A stretch of 64,000 bases of DNA. It comes from Amoebidium appalachense (taxonomy: Eukaryota > Ichthyosporea). The notes under the pieces were generated by a model, which saw only the letters and a program-made list of their open reading frames with translations, was not told the origin of the DNA and ran no database searches. Position numbers and translations under genes: made by a program. Every line of letters begins with the position of its first letter. Position 1 is the stretch's first letter. The stretch lies in the NCBI GenBank assembly GCA_963693365.1, contig CAVNZM010000014.1, forward strand, positions 6,448,001-6,512,000. The letters are read 5' to 3'. Positions 1-29,576 of the stretch are shown here, one piece after another.

Positions 1-5790
<5,790 letters not shown>

Positions 5791-5795
5791 TTGCG

Positions 5796-5926
5796 CCAAT
5801 CAGATACACCGGTGCCTCCTCCACCAATCATAAATTTCTGTGACACAATTTGAAAAATTGGAAGCTACGATCTGATTGGCACAACCACCTGGCATAACTT
5901 GCACAATTGTTGCCGCGGGTATAAAA
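5796..5926 (+). promoter_or_regulatory. CCAAT/TATA promoter of the secreted Cys-rich protein gene
   Basis: CCAAT lies at 5796-5800 and 5824-5828, an inverted copy (ATTGG) at 5875-5879, and TATAAAA at 5920-5926. The start codon at 6149 is about 200 bases downstream of the expected transcription start near 5950. The same arrangement of several CCAAT boxes in both orientations ahead of a TATA element recurs at 31134-31187 and near 49464 in this window. Confidence 0.75.
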
Positions 5927-6148
5927 CGGCTCAAACAGCCGACTCACCCACCACACACACTGAGACGGTCAAAGCAAGCCAGCTATTGTAGTTGTGTGTT
6001 CCAGTTTTTATCGAACAACTATCATAAACAAGGAACACAACTTACACACACGCTCTTTCCTGCTAATCGTCCCCTTTTAGAAAGCAAGCAGCTTCACACA
6101 ATAAACCACTTCACCACCAACTATACCCGACACACACGCACAGTCAAT

Positions 6149-7126
6149 ATGCATCACGTTGTTGCCTGCACCCTTGCCGCTTTGGCCATCACCACCAGCC
6201 AGGCCGATGCTTTTGGCACCGGCTGGTTTGGGGCCAACCGCATGGCAACCAGCGGCGTTGCCAGAGGAGGTTGGACGCCCTCCAGCTGGGGATGGGGTGG
6301 CAAGGCGGCCGGCAGCGGGCTGTGGGGGTCGTGCCCGCAGGGCCAGTGGCAGTGGCGCACGGGCTGCCGGGCCATCCCCGAGTGTGCGCCCGGGCAGGCA
6401 TGGAAGGGCTGGGTGTCCGGCTGCTGCAAGAACGACTGCCCGGCCGGCCAGACGTGGGACCCGCGCACCGGCAGCTGCTGCGCCGTGCCCTCGTGCCCGG
6501 CCGGCCAGGCCTGGAAGGGCTGGGCCCGTGGCTGCTGTGCCGACAACAACACAAGCGGAGGCAATGTCGTTCTACTCAACCGGCCTGTCCCTGCACCTGC
6601 ACCAGCTGCACCTGCCCAGGACGGCGAAGATATCAGTGGCGAGGACATCGACCTGAGCAACGACGACACCCCCTCAGCCGTCGCAACCCCTCCTGCCCCT
6701 GCCCCCGCACCCATCCAGCCCTACTCGGCGCCTGCTCAAAATAGCGAAGAGGTTGGAGAGTTTGTTGATGATGCAGAGGGTCTTGCTGAGGATGCGCCTG
6801 CAAACGACGCTGAGCTTAAACAGGACCAGGAGATCATCGTCGACGATAGCAACAACATCCAGGGGAGTGATGTTACCCCTATGATCCCCAACCAACAACA
6901 GCAGCCATCCATGCCCATTGTTGGCAATGACCCTATTTCTTGGGGCCCAGGCAACCAGCCCCAGGTTGTGGCTCAACCGCAACAGCCAGCACCTGTTGCT
7001 AATGCTCCCCAGGCGCAGCCTACGATTGAGGATACTCCCGTGGAGGGGGATTTGTCTATGGACGGGCAGGGTGAGTTGGCTGTCGATGGTCAGGGTGAGG
7101 ATTACCCGGGTGAGGGTTCGCAGTAA
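6149..7126 (+). CDS. Secreted Cys/Trp-rich repeat protein, 325 aa
   Basis: Intronless gene. The ATG at 6149 is chosen because it opens a typical signal peptide (residues 1-20, MHHVVACTLAALAITTSQAD); the frame upstream of it is 5' leader. Residues 23-60 are Gly/Trp/Ser-rich. Residues 61-130 carry about three Cys modules built on CPAGQ.W followed by a GCC or SCC cysteine pair, for example CPAGQAWKGWARGCC. After residue 131 the chain is low-complexity Pro/Ala/Gln plus acidic Asp/Glu, ending in MDGQGE-type repeats. I do not recognise the family. The paired cysteines and aromatic residues suggest an extracellular matrix, wall or adhesion protein, but that is inference. The Cys modules have much higher GC than the acidic tail. 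The gene sits behind a clear CCAAT/TATA promoter, which supports real expression. Confidence 0.75.
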   Translation: MHHVVACTLAALAITTSQADAFGTGWFGANRMATSGVARGGWTPSSWGWGGKAAGSGLWGSCPQGQWQWRTGCRAIPECAPGQAWKGWVSGCCKNDCPAGQTWDPRTGSCCAVPSCPAGQAWKGWARGCCADNNTSGGNVVLLNRPVPAPAPAAPAQDGEDISGEDIDLSNDDTPSAVATPPAPAPAPIQPYSAPAQNSEEVGEFVDDAEGLAEDAPANDAELKQDQEIIVDDSNNIQGSDVTPMIPNQQQQPSMPIVGNDPISWGPGNQPQVVAQPQQPAPVANAPQAQPTIEDTPVEGDLSMDGQGELAVDGQGEDYPGEGSQ

Positions 7127-7164
7127 ACCATTCTTTTTTTTGGTACGTCTCTCTCTGAATTGGG

Positions 7165-7245
7165 GCTCGTTTTTATTGATAAATATGAAGGCATCTTTTT
7201 CTACATCATCTATCGTTTTGTTGATGATTTAAAAATACCGCAGTT
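7165..7245. repeat. 81-bp segment duplicated exactly at 11497-11577
   Basis: The segment starting GCTCGTTTTTATTGATAAAT and ending TACCGCAGTT is identical, base for base, to 11497-11577 in the same orientation. This copy lies just 3' of the secreted-protein stop codon, in its presumed 3' UTR. The other copy abuts the right arm of the large inverted repeat. Confidence 0.9.
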
Positions 7246-7599
7246 GTGTTTTTGAGCTGTTTGATATTTAGCATGGCGGCTTGCTGGCCAAGCCTAGGCA
7301 CCGGCCTATCAAAAATATCTGACTTTTGAATCAAACCTGAATTTTTCAAACATCACATCCGAGGTGTATGCTCCACGGTCGATGGGTCACCTATCACGGC
7401 TGCGCAGTTGCCCCCCTACCCTCCCCTGCCGCTGTTCCCCACAAAGCACCGCAACAATCAGCTCGATGAACTCTTACTACAATGCATAAGAAACACCCAT
7501 GCTACACACATACACATCCACCTAAGGGTTTGCATGGCAGGAGTGCACACTTGCCCTGTTTCGTACTATGATAATACAATAATACTGCTACATAGTATA

Positions 7600-7656
<57 letters not shown>

Positions 7657-7943
7657 AACAGACACACACATGCACATACACGTGATCTGGTCATGCACCC
7701 CCCACACACACTAATATTAGTGCTCGCTACCAGTATTCAACTGCCCCCCCCCCCCCCCCCCCCCCCTCCCCCCTCCCGCCCCCCCGCCCTTCCCTGGCTC
7801 TCTCTCTCTGTCTGTTCTGCCCCCTCCCCTCCCCCCGTCTTTCCCTGATGCTTCTGCTGGGCGCTAAGAACACGTGCATAATGCAATTTCGAACAAAGAA
7901 CACGTGCACGTGGACATGCACACACGCGCACAAAACACGCGCG

Positions 7944-7978
<35 letters not shown>

Positions 7979-8012
7979 CTTGAACACTTTTGCCACTTAC
8001 AATAAACACGCA

Positions 8013-8092
<80 letters not shown>

Positions 8093-9007
8093 GATCATCA
8101 GTATTCTATTCAGCATGACATTGTTCCACTTGCTCTAACGCGATACCATAGTGTGCTCCGATAGGATACGAAGCTGTTGGGTAGGGGAAGGGGGGTTGAG
8201 AGAAAGTGCTCACTGACAGGATTCTCCCTCAATTTCCACCTACAGGGGATTTAGGTATTGGGTTGTATGGACACCGGAGAGGAGGAGGGGGTGGGGGGGG
8301 AGGAGGGGGGGCCCTTCGAAGATGGGTGAGTGTCCCAGGGGAGGTGGGGGGGGGGAGGAGGGGGGTAACAGACAGGATATTTTGCTCTAAGTATTTGCGC
8401 CAAGACGTTTCTTCACTCCATATGTCTGTATTCATCACTTGGCCCCCCTACGGCCTTGATTCAAGAATAAAACTAAAGACCCCCCCCCCTCCCCCCAGGA
8501 CTTCCCCCCCCCTTCCCACCCCACCCCGGCCCGCCCCTCCCCGCACATATCCTGGGAGCGAAAGATTTAGGGGGACTGTGCTTTGTGCTTGTGCTTTCAT
8601 TGGCCGCAGAAGCCATGATAAAAACTGGACTCCAAACTGAAAATGCAAGAAATTTCTCGTATTATGCCCTAGCCTTTACACTTACATCCACGTCTTAGAC
8701 TACTAGAAGGAAGAACCACCGAACCTCCCAAGACAGAATCAATATAAACACGAACCACCGAACCTCCCTAAATAGAATATAATAAACTTTGTGACGTTTA
8801 TCTCAGATGATACAAGACATCCTTCCAGTACCTCACTGCCTATGACCTGTGGCCATCCCTACGGTTAGCTGGCCGAGTGGGTAAAGGGAGGGGGGAGAGG
8901 GGAGGGGAGGGGAGGGGGGGGGGGGGGGGGGGGGGGGAGGCGGGCGGCCCCAAAAATGGTACTTACAGCAACTCCTCCAGATGGCAACATCGAAACATGG
9001 TGGTACC

Positions 9008-9044
<37 letters not shown>

Positions 9045-9451
9045 TTCTTCCCCTTTCGTGCAACGGGGAACCCACCTGCTGTCAGGTTTGGTGAGTTCCC
9101 AACTCTGCGGTGGGGTGGAGGGTCTCTCCCCCCCCACCCCCTCCCTCCCTCCCTCCCTCCCTTCCCCCCCCACCCTCCCTCCCCCCTCTCCCCCCTCCTT
9201 CCCCCACCCCCGCCCCCGTCACCCCACTTCCCCCCAGTTCGTTTTTCTCTTTTTTCCCCACCCAACAACTTCCTATTAATTCCGATCACTGACAGCGCTG
9301 CAAATATTGATGGAGGCAAGATCACAGAATCGCCCTCACTATCTCAGTGAGAGTGTGTGTGTGTGTGAGTGTGTGTGAGTGTGTGGGTGTGGGTGTGTGT
9401 GTGACTATATGGGAGCATGTTTGCGCGCGCGTGTGTTTGTATGATATCATG

Positions 9452-9517
<66 letters not shown>

Positions 9518-10365
9518 AATGACATGTGTGGGTGCATGTGTGCGTGTGTGTGCGCGTGGGGGGGGGGGGAGGGGGGAGGAGGGAGGGGGGAGGTGGTGGT
9601 GGTTGGGGGGGGGGGTGGGGGAGGGTTGGCCACTGCATGTCGGCATGTCTTCTGCGACATGTGTGTATGTGTGTGAGTCACGGCCAGGGAGAGGGGGGAG
9701 GAGGGAGGGGGGGGGGGAGGAAGAAAGAAAGAGAGGGAGTAGGAGAAGGGGGAGGAGGAGGGGAGCGTGATTTGGGGAGTGAGAAAGAAAACTGATAAAT
9801 TCACGTTCAAATTGTGTAGACGTGTTTGCGCCCTGAAAATTTCCAATTACTTGGCGAGCACGTCCGACAGCGTGAGTGATCGTGTTTGCTTGTGTGAACG
9901 CACGTTTTTGCCAGTGTGTGTCACAACATGTGTGAGTGGGTGCGTGCTTATGTGCGTGCGCAAGCCGGTATAGCCTGCAGTTCTCCTGATAGTATCTGTT
10001 TAGTAGTTGGAGTAGGCAAAACGCTTTGGATGCCTACACATACATGTGTGCACTTCCATGAGTAAAGATGTGAGGATATCTGATGGTGCATGGGGCTCAC
10101 GTGTATGCGTTTGTGTGGTACATGTGGTTGTAGGTGCGTGTGAACAAGTGTGTGTTTTGTGTGTGTGTGTGTGTTTGTGTGCGTGTGTGTGCGTGCGTGT
10201 GTGTGTGTGTGTGTGTGTGTGTTGTGTGTGTGTGTGTGTGTTTGTTTGTGTGTGTGTGTGTATGCGTGTGTGCGTATGAAGGTGTGGGCGCGCGCACGCG
10301 CGCGCGTGTGTGTGATGACGGGGTGTACATGTATGTATGTGTGTTAGTGTGTGCCTTTCTAACTG

Positions 10366-10403
<38 letters not shown>

Positions 10404-10437
10404 TGTGTGTGCGTGTGTGCGTGCGTGCCACGGTGTG

Positions 10438-10472
<35 letters not shown>

Positions 10473-10953
10473 GTATACGTGTGCGTGTGTGTGTGTACGC
10501 GTGTGTGTGTGTGTGTGTGTCCGCGTGTGTACGTGTGTGTGTGTGTGTGTGCGCATGTGCATGTGTGTGAGTGTGTGTGTGTGCATGTGTGTGTGCGTGT
10601 GTGTGTGTGTATACGTGTGGTACGGTATACGTGTGTGTGTGTGTGTACGCGCGCGCGCGCGCGTGTGTGTGTGTACACGCGTGTAGGCGCGCGCGCGTGT
10701 GTGTGCATATGTGCATGTGCATGTGTGTGTGTGTGTGTGTGTGTGTGGTTGGGTGGGTGTGTGTGCGCGCGCGTGCCTGTGTTTGTGGGTATATGAGTTC
10801 ACCATCATTTTCCAAAAGTGCGTGTGTGTGTGTGTCACGCGTGTGTGTACATGTGTGTGTGTGTGTGTGTGTGTGTCACGTGTGTGTCACGTGTGTGTGT
10901 ACATGAGGGGCACGAGTTGCGAAGTGAATTATCTCCGGGATGGACCCCCCAAT
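7246..10953. repeat. Microsatellite-rich spacer
   Basis: No gene is seen. Contents: (CA)n at about 7603-7653 and 8014-8090, C tracts at 7744-7790, G-rich 8280-8360 and 8885-8940, C-rich 9008-9045 and 9125-9230, (GT)n at 9452-9515, G-rich 9555-9770, and a long degenerate GT/CG array from about 10060 to 10900 with GCGCGCGC stretches. Confidence 0.85.
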
Positions 10954-11241
10954 GGGAAGCAAAAGTGCGGATTCAAATATTGGAATGATTGGGGCACCCG
11001 AAATCTTGCACCAATTGAACAAGCCAATCGAAATAGCGTACGCAAGATTTGGCGCCAAAAGCAGCCAATGAGAACGATAGATGATGACGTCAGCAAGAGG
11101 TGCCAAATCGCCCGCGTCACCGGGGTCCGGCGGCACGGGTAGCCTACGTGGGAAGTTGTACGTTTTCGTTTTCGGCTGCAGTTTGAAATTTCTTTATAGT
11201 GACTTTATTGATGTGCTCATATGTTCGAAGGACACGAAAAA
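10954..11241 (+). repeat. Left arm of a 288-bp near-perfect inverted repeat
   Basis: This arm is the reverse complement of 11576-11863 across 288 bases; I found one mismatch (GTGCTC against GTGTTC near 11216). The spacer is about 334 bp. The arm carries inverted and direct CCAAT motifs, a GGCGCCAAA element and TGACGTCA (a CRE-like palindrome), so it resembles promoter sequence. Short open frames inside it appear in both arms and are not convincing as genes. Confidence 0.9.
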
Positions 11242-11575
11242 GAGATATCCCAGATATCTCGAGAGACGATTTTCGAGTCACTCAATTGAGAAGTAGGCTC
11301 ACTGGAATACGGACGTCGACCCAAAGGTATAAAAATACAAATTAACACTAAAGGCAGGAGTGAAAACGATAAGTTGATATCTCAGCTGCCACAACAAAAA
11401 AAACCCTCAATAAAGGTGACCTAATATTTATTGAGTCACAGAAATCATTGAGTGAAACGCGTACGTTAACATACAGAAATTTGATTAAATGCGTACGCTC
11501 GTTTTTATTGATAAATATGAAGGCATCTTTTTCTACATCATCTATCGTTTTGTTGATGATTTAAAAATACCGCAG
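11242..11575. other. Spacer of the inverted repeat
   Basis: AT-rich spacer between the arms. Its right end (11497-11577) is the second copy of the 81-bp segment found 3' of the secreted-protein gene. No transposase or other coding sequence is visible. Confidence 0.7.
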
Positions 11576-11863
11576 TTTTTCGTGTCCTTCGAACATATGA
11601 ACACATCAATAAAGTCACTATAAAGAAATTTCAAACTGCAGCCGAAAACGAAAACGTACAACTTCCCACGTAGGCTACCCGTGCCGCCGGACCCCGGTGA
11701 CGCGGGCGATTTGGCACCTCTTGCTGACGTCATCATCTATCGTTCTCATTGGCTGCTTTTGGCGCCAAATCTTGCGTACGCTATTTCGATTGGCTTGTTC
11801 AATTGGTGCAAGATTTCGGGTGCCCCAATCATTCCAATATTTGAATCCGCACTTTTGCTTCCC
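11576..11863 (-). repeat. Right arm of the 288-bp inverted repeat
   Basis: Reverse complement of the left arm at 10954-11241. Homology stops at GCTTCCC near 11863. No target-site duplication could be assigned with confidence at the outer edges. Confidence 0.9.
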
Positions 11864-12179
11864 AATTCCGGCAGGCTGCCCCGCTGTGTGCCTGTGTCGT
11901 TATGTGCGCGCAGTATGTTGCACAAAAGGCACAAAAGCTATCTAGGCTACGCATATGAGCTCCCCACATGCACTGCGTACGTGTTTTGACGCGTGTTTTT
12001 TATAATTATCAACATAATTCAGGTGCCATTGTTCACTAAGGGTCCAAATCTAGCTAGTAAACAGTGAGACACGCGGTGCACGGCAACATCGCAAGCGCCG
12101 TATTTAAACATGGTATGTCAGCCCACATGGGTAGATGGGTCGAATTTTGGCTACATGTTGCCAAATCGATAATCATACA

Positions 12180-12379
12180 TGTACACATGCACTCACGTGT
12201 GTGCACGTGTACACATATGCACGTGTGCACAGCGTCACACACGTGCACACACACGCACACACTTGCGTGCACACGCACATGTACACACACACGCACGCAC
12301 GCACGCACGTACACACATACACACGTGTGCAAACACACGCGCCGCCACACAAGGACATACACACACCAGAAAAACCTGT

Positions 12380-12421
<42 letters not shown>

Positions 12422-12807
12422 ACACACACACAAATACACACCCACGCACACATACGACGGTGCACATGATAATTGTGAGACACACGTGCACAGTCACACA
12501 CACGGCTGATGCACACACGAATGAACAGGAAAATCACAGGCACTCACGCACACACACGTGTATTCCCACCACACTGCACAGTATCGAGCACCCACGCGTA
12601 CACACAAACTACATGCACAACACACACGCCTGCACACACACACACGTACAACACATGTCCGCGCACGTCACGCACACACGCACAAGCGTCACGCACACAC
12701 ATGTGCACACACGCGCGCGCTCACGCGCTGTGACACACACACACACACACACATACACACACACACACACACACACAACACGCACACACGCGCACAAGCA
12801 CACAAAA

Positions 12808-12844
<37 letters not shown>

Positions 12845-12847
12845 GTG

Positions 12848-12911
<64 letters not shown>

Positions 12912-12950
12912 GCACGCACGCACGCACACACAAAAACACACACACACACA

Positions 12951-12982
<32 letters not shown>

Positions 12983-13065
12983 AAACACACACACACACAC
13001 ACACACACGAACACACACGCACAAGCACACGCACACACGCACATACGCACACACACACACACACA
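12180..13065. repeat. Degenerate (CA)n/(CACG)n array
   Basis: About 900 bases of alternating purine-pyrimidine sequence dominated by CA with interspersed CG, ending about 60 bases before the first recognisable exon of the next gene. Any 5' exon of that gene must lie within or beyond this array. Confidence 0.9.
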
Positions 13066-13122
13066 TGAATAGATCGGTACGTACACTGGCACAAAAATAA
13101 TTCAATCGCACCTTTTGCACAG

Positions 13123-14329
13123 AGTACCGTAACTGCCATCATCAATGACACGATCGCGACAGTGCCTGCCTACAACGGCACAGCATGCTGGTATAGCGAC
13201 AAATCATGCAGGTCTCTCATAACAGGGAGTGCGCGTGACTCATGCCGCCAAGTAAACTTCACCGAAAAATGGAATTCATTCCCATTCCCCTTCGACCCCG
13301 AACACGACGGTGGTTTGTTCAACTTTGCCTTCATGTCCATCAGGAGTGATGACCGGTCGGGTGTGGGTTACAACTTCACCTACGTTGACGGTGACTACCG
13401 TACTGCTGACAAACAGCCGGAGAAACCCACTACGGTATGTAAAGAGTCTATACAATACATAGTGAAGCCAAAAAACTGAAAGAAATATCCGATACTAAAT
13501 ATACTGAAATATATCATCATGATTATTATGGCATATGTGCCACCAGGCTGGCCTCGAAACGGTTACAACAACAAATCACTCCAGGCCCGCAGTAAGATGG
13601 TTCTGACTGTGATCATGGCTAGCGTTCAGAAAACCGAGTCGTGAGTAGGAAAACATATTTAACTTCTATAGCTAGTAGCTTAAATAGGCCTAGTACGTCT
13701 GTGCTGCACAATTCTTTTAAAGAACTTCAGATGATATTCCTGAAACACACACCGGTACCGAGTTACGTACTCACTTCGGAGCATTCATGGTCATTTACAA
13801 GGACGACGGCACAAATCCAGTGTCCTAACCGATGGTGTGGGGGGGTGGGCGGCAGGAAGGGAGCAGGTCGGATTCTCGGGGGAGGGGCCGGGGGAGGGGG
13901 GAGGGGTTGGGGTGAAGTGGGGGGTGGGCGGGGGAGAGGGGGGGAGGGGGGCGAAGGCCCTTAGGGGGAGGGGCTATGGGGAGAGGGATAGGCCCGGGGG
14001 GTATACGCAGATTGTAGCAAATATAAAAGGTTCCAGAGATACATGATGTAGCAAATACCTAATTTGGATGTGCCGTTGTAGCAATTACCTAATTTGGATG
14101 TGCCGTTGTAGCAATAACCTAATTTGGATGTGCCCCTTTGCAGGCAAGGGCATACGGTGTTATGGACGAGTGTCTTATCGTCGAGCCCGAGTGGAAGTAC
14201 CGGCAACGCGCAGTGAGGGTGTTTTCCTATGGCTCCCCCAACACTCCAAGTGCCGCAGCAAGGACCAATTGGATTAGTCCGTTAAAAGCAGTGATTGGCA
14301 TTATGCTTCTGGCTGCTGTCATTGCATGA
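13123..14329 (+). CDS. Putative secreted, N-glycosylated, C-terminally anchored protein (3' three exons)
   Basis: Three exons join in frame: 13123-13434, 13547-13591 and 14144-14329, all phase 0. Donors are GTATGT and GTAAGA; acceptors are GCACAG, CCACCAG and TTTGCAG. The 180 codons seen end at TGA. Exon 1 carries N-glycosylation sequons (NDT, NGT, NFT twice) and three cysteines, as expected for an extracellular domain. The last exon ends in a hydrophobic tail (WISPLKAVIGIMLLAAVIA) with no basic stop-transfer, which fits a GPI-anchor signal or a short C-terminal membrane segment. No start codon or signal peptide was found, so the 5' end is missing and may lie beyond the CA array. The family is not recognised. 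The small middle exon is the least certain part. Confidence 0.55.
14048..14137 (+). repeat. Three-copy 30-bp tandem repeat next to a splice acceptor
   Basis: The unit GTAGCAATTACCTAATTTGG plus ATGTGCCGTT repeats at 14048, 14078 and 14108. The third copy diverges at its end into the pyrimidine tract of the TTTGCAG acceptor at 14143. Each unit contains CCTAAT, a possible branch-point sequence. Confidence 0.9.
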
Positions 14330-15087
14330 TTAAAATTTTGCAAAAGCCTGGTAGCGTGCTCTGTGTAGGCTGCTGCAGGCACTGCCAGCGCTGCGCAGGT
14401 TCCTTACTTGTTCTAAGTTTTAAAAAAAATTGGTGGTTATAATCTTTTTTTATTGATTGCCTTGTTCTCCCAACTCCCAATGCACTGCGGCAAGTTTGGC
14501 GGGTATCTTGGGCTAGCAACGTATCATATATCTCAGGCGCTAGCGCTCACAGATGTATCAAGTTATAAATATTTAAATTTAGTAATGACAACCCTATACT
14601 CTGTACTGTATGAATCAGATGTGCCCATATACTAGGCATTGTCGACGACCCGATTTAAGATGAGCGATCTGTTCATACGGTCCGTATAGATGTTCTATAT
14701 TCTTGCAAGATATACATTGATGTTTTTATAAGTTAAAAAAAGTACGAATCAGCTGCAGTACTTTTTTTTTTTTTTTTTTTTTGTGAAGTACCGTATGGGG
14801 GGGGGGGGGGGGGGGGGGGGGGGGAGGGGGCTCGGGCGGGGGGGAGGAGACACATGTTATTGATCACGATTGTGGGCACGTGCATGTGACGTTATGCGTC
14901 GCGAAGTGGGTGCACACATGTACATGCATATGTCGCGCACATCGACGTGCAACAGCTTCAACGTATACGATGTGGTGTCATTGTATGCTCTAATATGACA
15001 TGCAGGCAATGTCATGTGAGTGCATGGGGAAGGAAGGAACGGGGGAAAATGGGGGTGCGTGTTGGGGTACCGGTACTCGGTGGTGGC

Positions 15088-15123
<36 letters not shown>

Positions 15124-15177
15124 GTTTGGTGGTGGTGGTGGTGGTGGTGTGGTGGTGGTGGTGGTGGTGGTGGTGGT

Positions 15178-15214
<37 letters not shown>

Positions 15215-15244
15215 TATTTGGGTTTGTGATGTTTTTTTGCGGAG
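14330..15244. repeat. Spacer with G tracts and a (TGG)n array
   Basis: Contains a T tract at about 14761-14782, G tracts at about 14799-14824, a T tract at 15090-15122, (TGG)n at about 15126-15178 and G(n) to 15213. No gene is seen. Confidence 0.8.
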
Positions 15245-15493
15245 GTCGACGTGCATGGTTTTGTGATAAACGTAAACAGTACACGTGTCCCTCGAGGAGC
15301 CTCATTCGGCATACAAGTTTTCTGGGTGCGCGCGGTGTGCTCAAAAGGTGGCGCGGGCACCAACCGTGGCAAAGGGTGGTTGAAAGCGTACATGTTTGGA
15401 AGCCCTAAAGGCCAGAACTGGCTACAAAAAAAGCTTGTGTGCTTAGTTATGTTATCATTTTGCGATGCCAAGAACAAAAATCATCGCCAATAG
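15245..15493 (+). CDS. Possible terminal exon of a second surface-protein gene
   Basis: An 82-codon open frame of mixed composition follows a GCGGAG that could serve as a weak acceptor, and ends at TAG. Its design echoes the last exon of the gene at 13-14 kb: a sequon (NST), then an aromatic-Gly-Ser-Pro block (YMFGSPKGQNW versus FSYGSPNTPS..NW), then a hydrophobic stretch (KLVCLVML). The similarity is short and may be chance. No upstream exon was found; a 70-base T and G tract precedes it. Confidence 0.25.
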   Translation, partial: VDVHGFVINVNSTRVPRGASFGIQVFWVRAVCSKGGAGTNRGKGWLKAYMFGSPKGQNWLQKKLVCLVMLSFCDAKNKNHRQ

Positions 15494-16255
15494 TGATTTG
15501 ATAGGTCCAAAATAGTGCCCTGATATAATGCCGATAAAATCGAGCGGATTGTAACCAATCAAATCTTCAACGGAAATTGCCCCCGCTCATTCTAATAAGG
15601 TGTTGCACTGATAATGGCCAAATCAAAACGCCTTAATTTTATTTACATAGGTTGTGATTGGCGACGCCGTCGTGTCGCTGACTGTACTAAGTCAAATTTC
15701 TATATTTGGCCAATCAGTCAGATTGCGCACGAATGATTGGTTGAAGCAATTTTTTTAAAGATTGCGATATTCCTTGCTTTTTTTATTGTTTTATCGTCAT
15801 GAAGTGGGGCACAGCTGCTTGGCAGAGCCGAATTTTCGAAACCCAGTGTAGTCAATAGCTGAAAGTTTATTTTTCTTTTTTGATATGAAAATTGATATAC
15901 ACAGCATGGCCGTGAACCTTAGTCATCAAGAAAGTAAAACGAAATCAATGGAATGCAAAATACAATGGTACGATTGGCTGCACCAATCAAATACTTTTGC
16001 ACTGCTCCGGGCAGCATATGAGATCACAAAAAGGACAATTATGAGCGGAAAACGCAACATCCGTGGAGCACGAAAAAGACTGAAAAGAAACACAAACCAT
16101 ATGATACCAAGAAAGATACCTTATTCTACAGGAACACCTTATTTGTCAAACACGACAGAAAAAAGGCATCCACACATTCCACATATCCATCCATCCATCC
16201 ACCTCCACCAACCAAACCCATCCATTAAGATTTAACCACCAATCACGTAGCGCCA
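15494..16255. other. AT-richer spacer with many CCAAT motifs
   Basis: At least six CCAAT or ATTGG motifs occur between 15540 and 15990, resembling the promoters elsewhere in the window, but I see no TATA box with a gene behind it. The 3' flank of the minus-strand Hsp110 gene falls at the right end. An open frame at 15885-16235 is not convincing as a gene. Confidence 0.5.

Positions 16256-29576
<13,321 letters not shown>

Noticed and set aside
11081-11296. Frames beginning MMTSARGAKSPASPGSGG in both inverted-repeat arms
   Set aside because: Their duplication follows from the inverted repeat. They contain CCAAT and CRE-like promoter motifs and lack other gene signals.
15885-16235. 116-codon mixed-composition frame on the + strand
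   Set aside because: It lies in a CCAAT-rich spacer, ends in CATCCATC-type repeats, and shows no domain. It overlaps the probable 3' flank of Hsp110.
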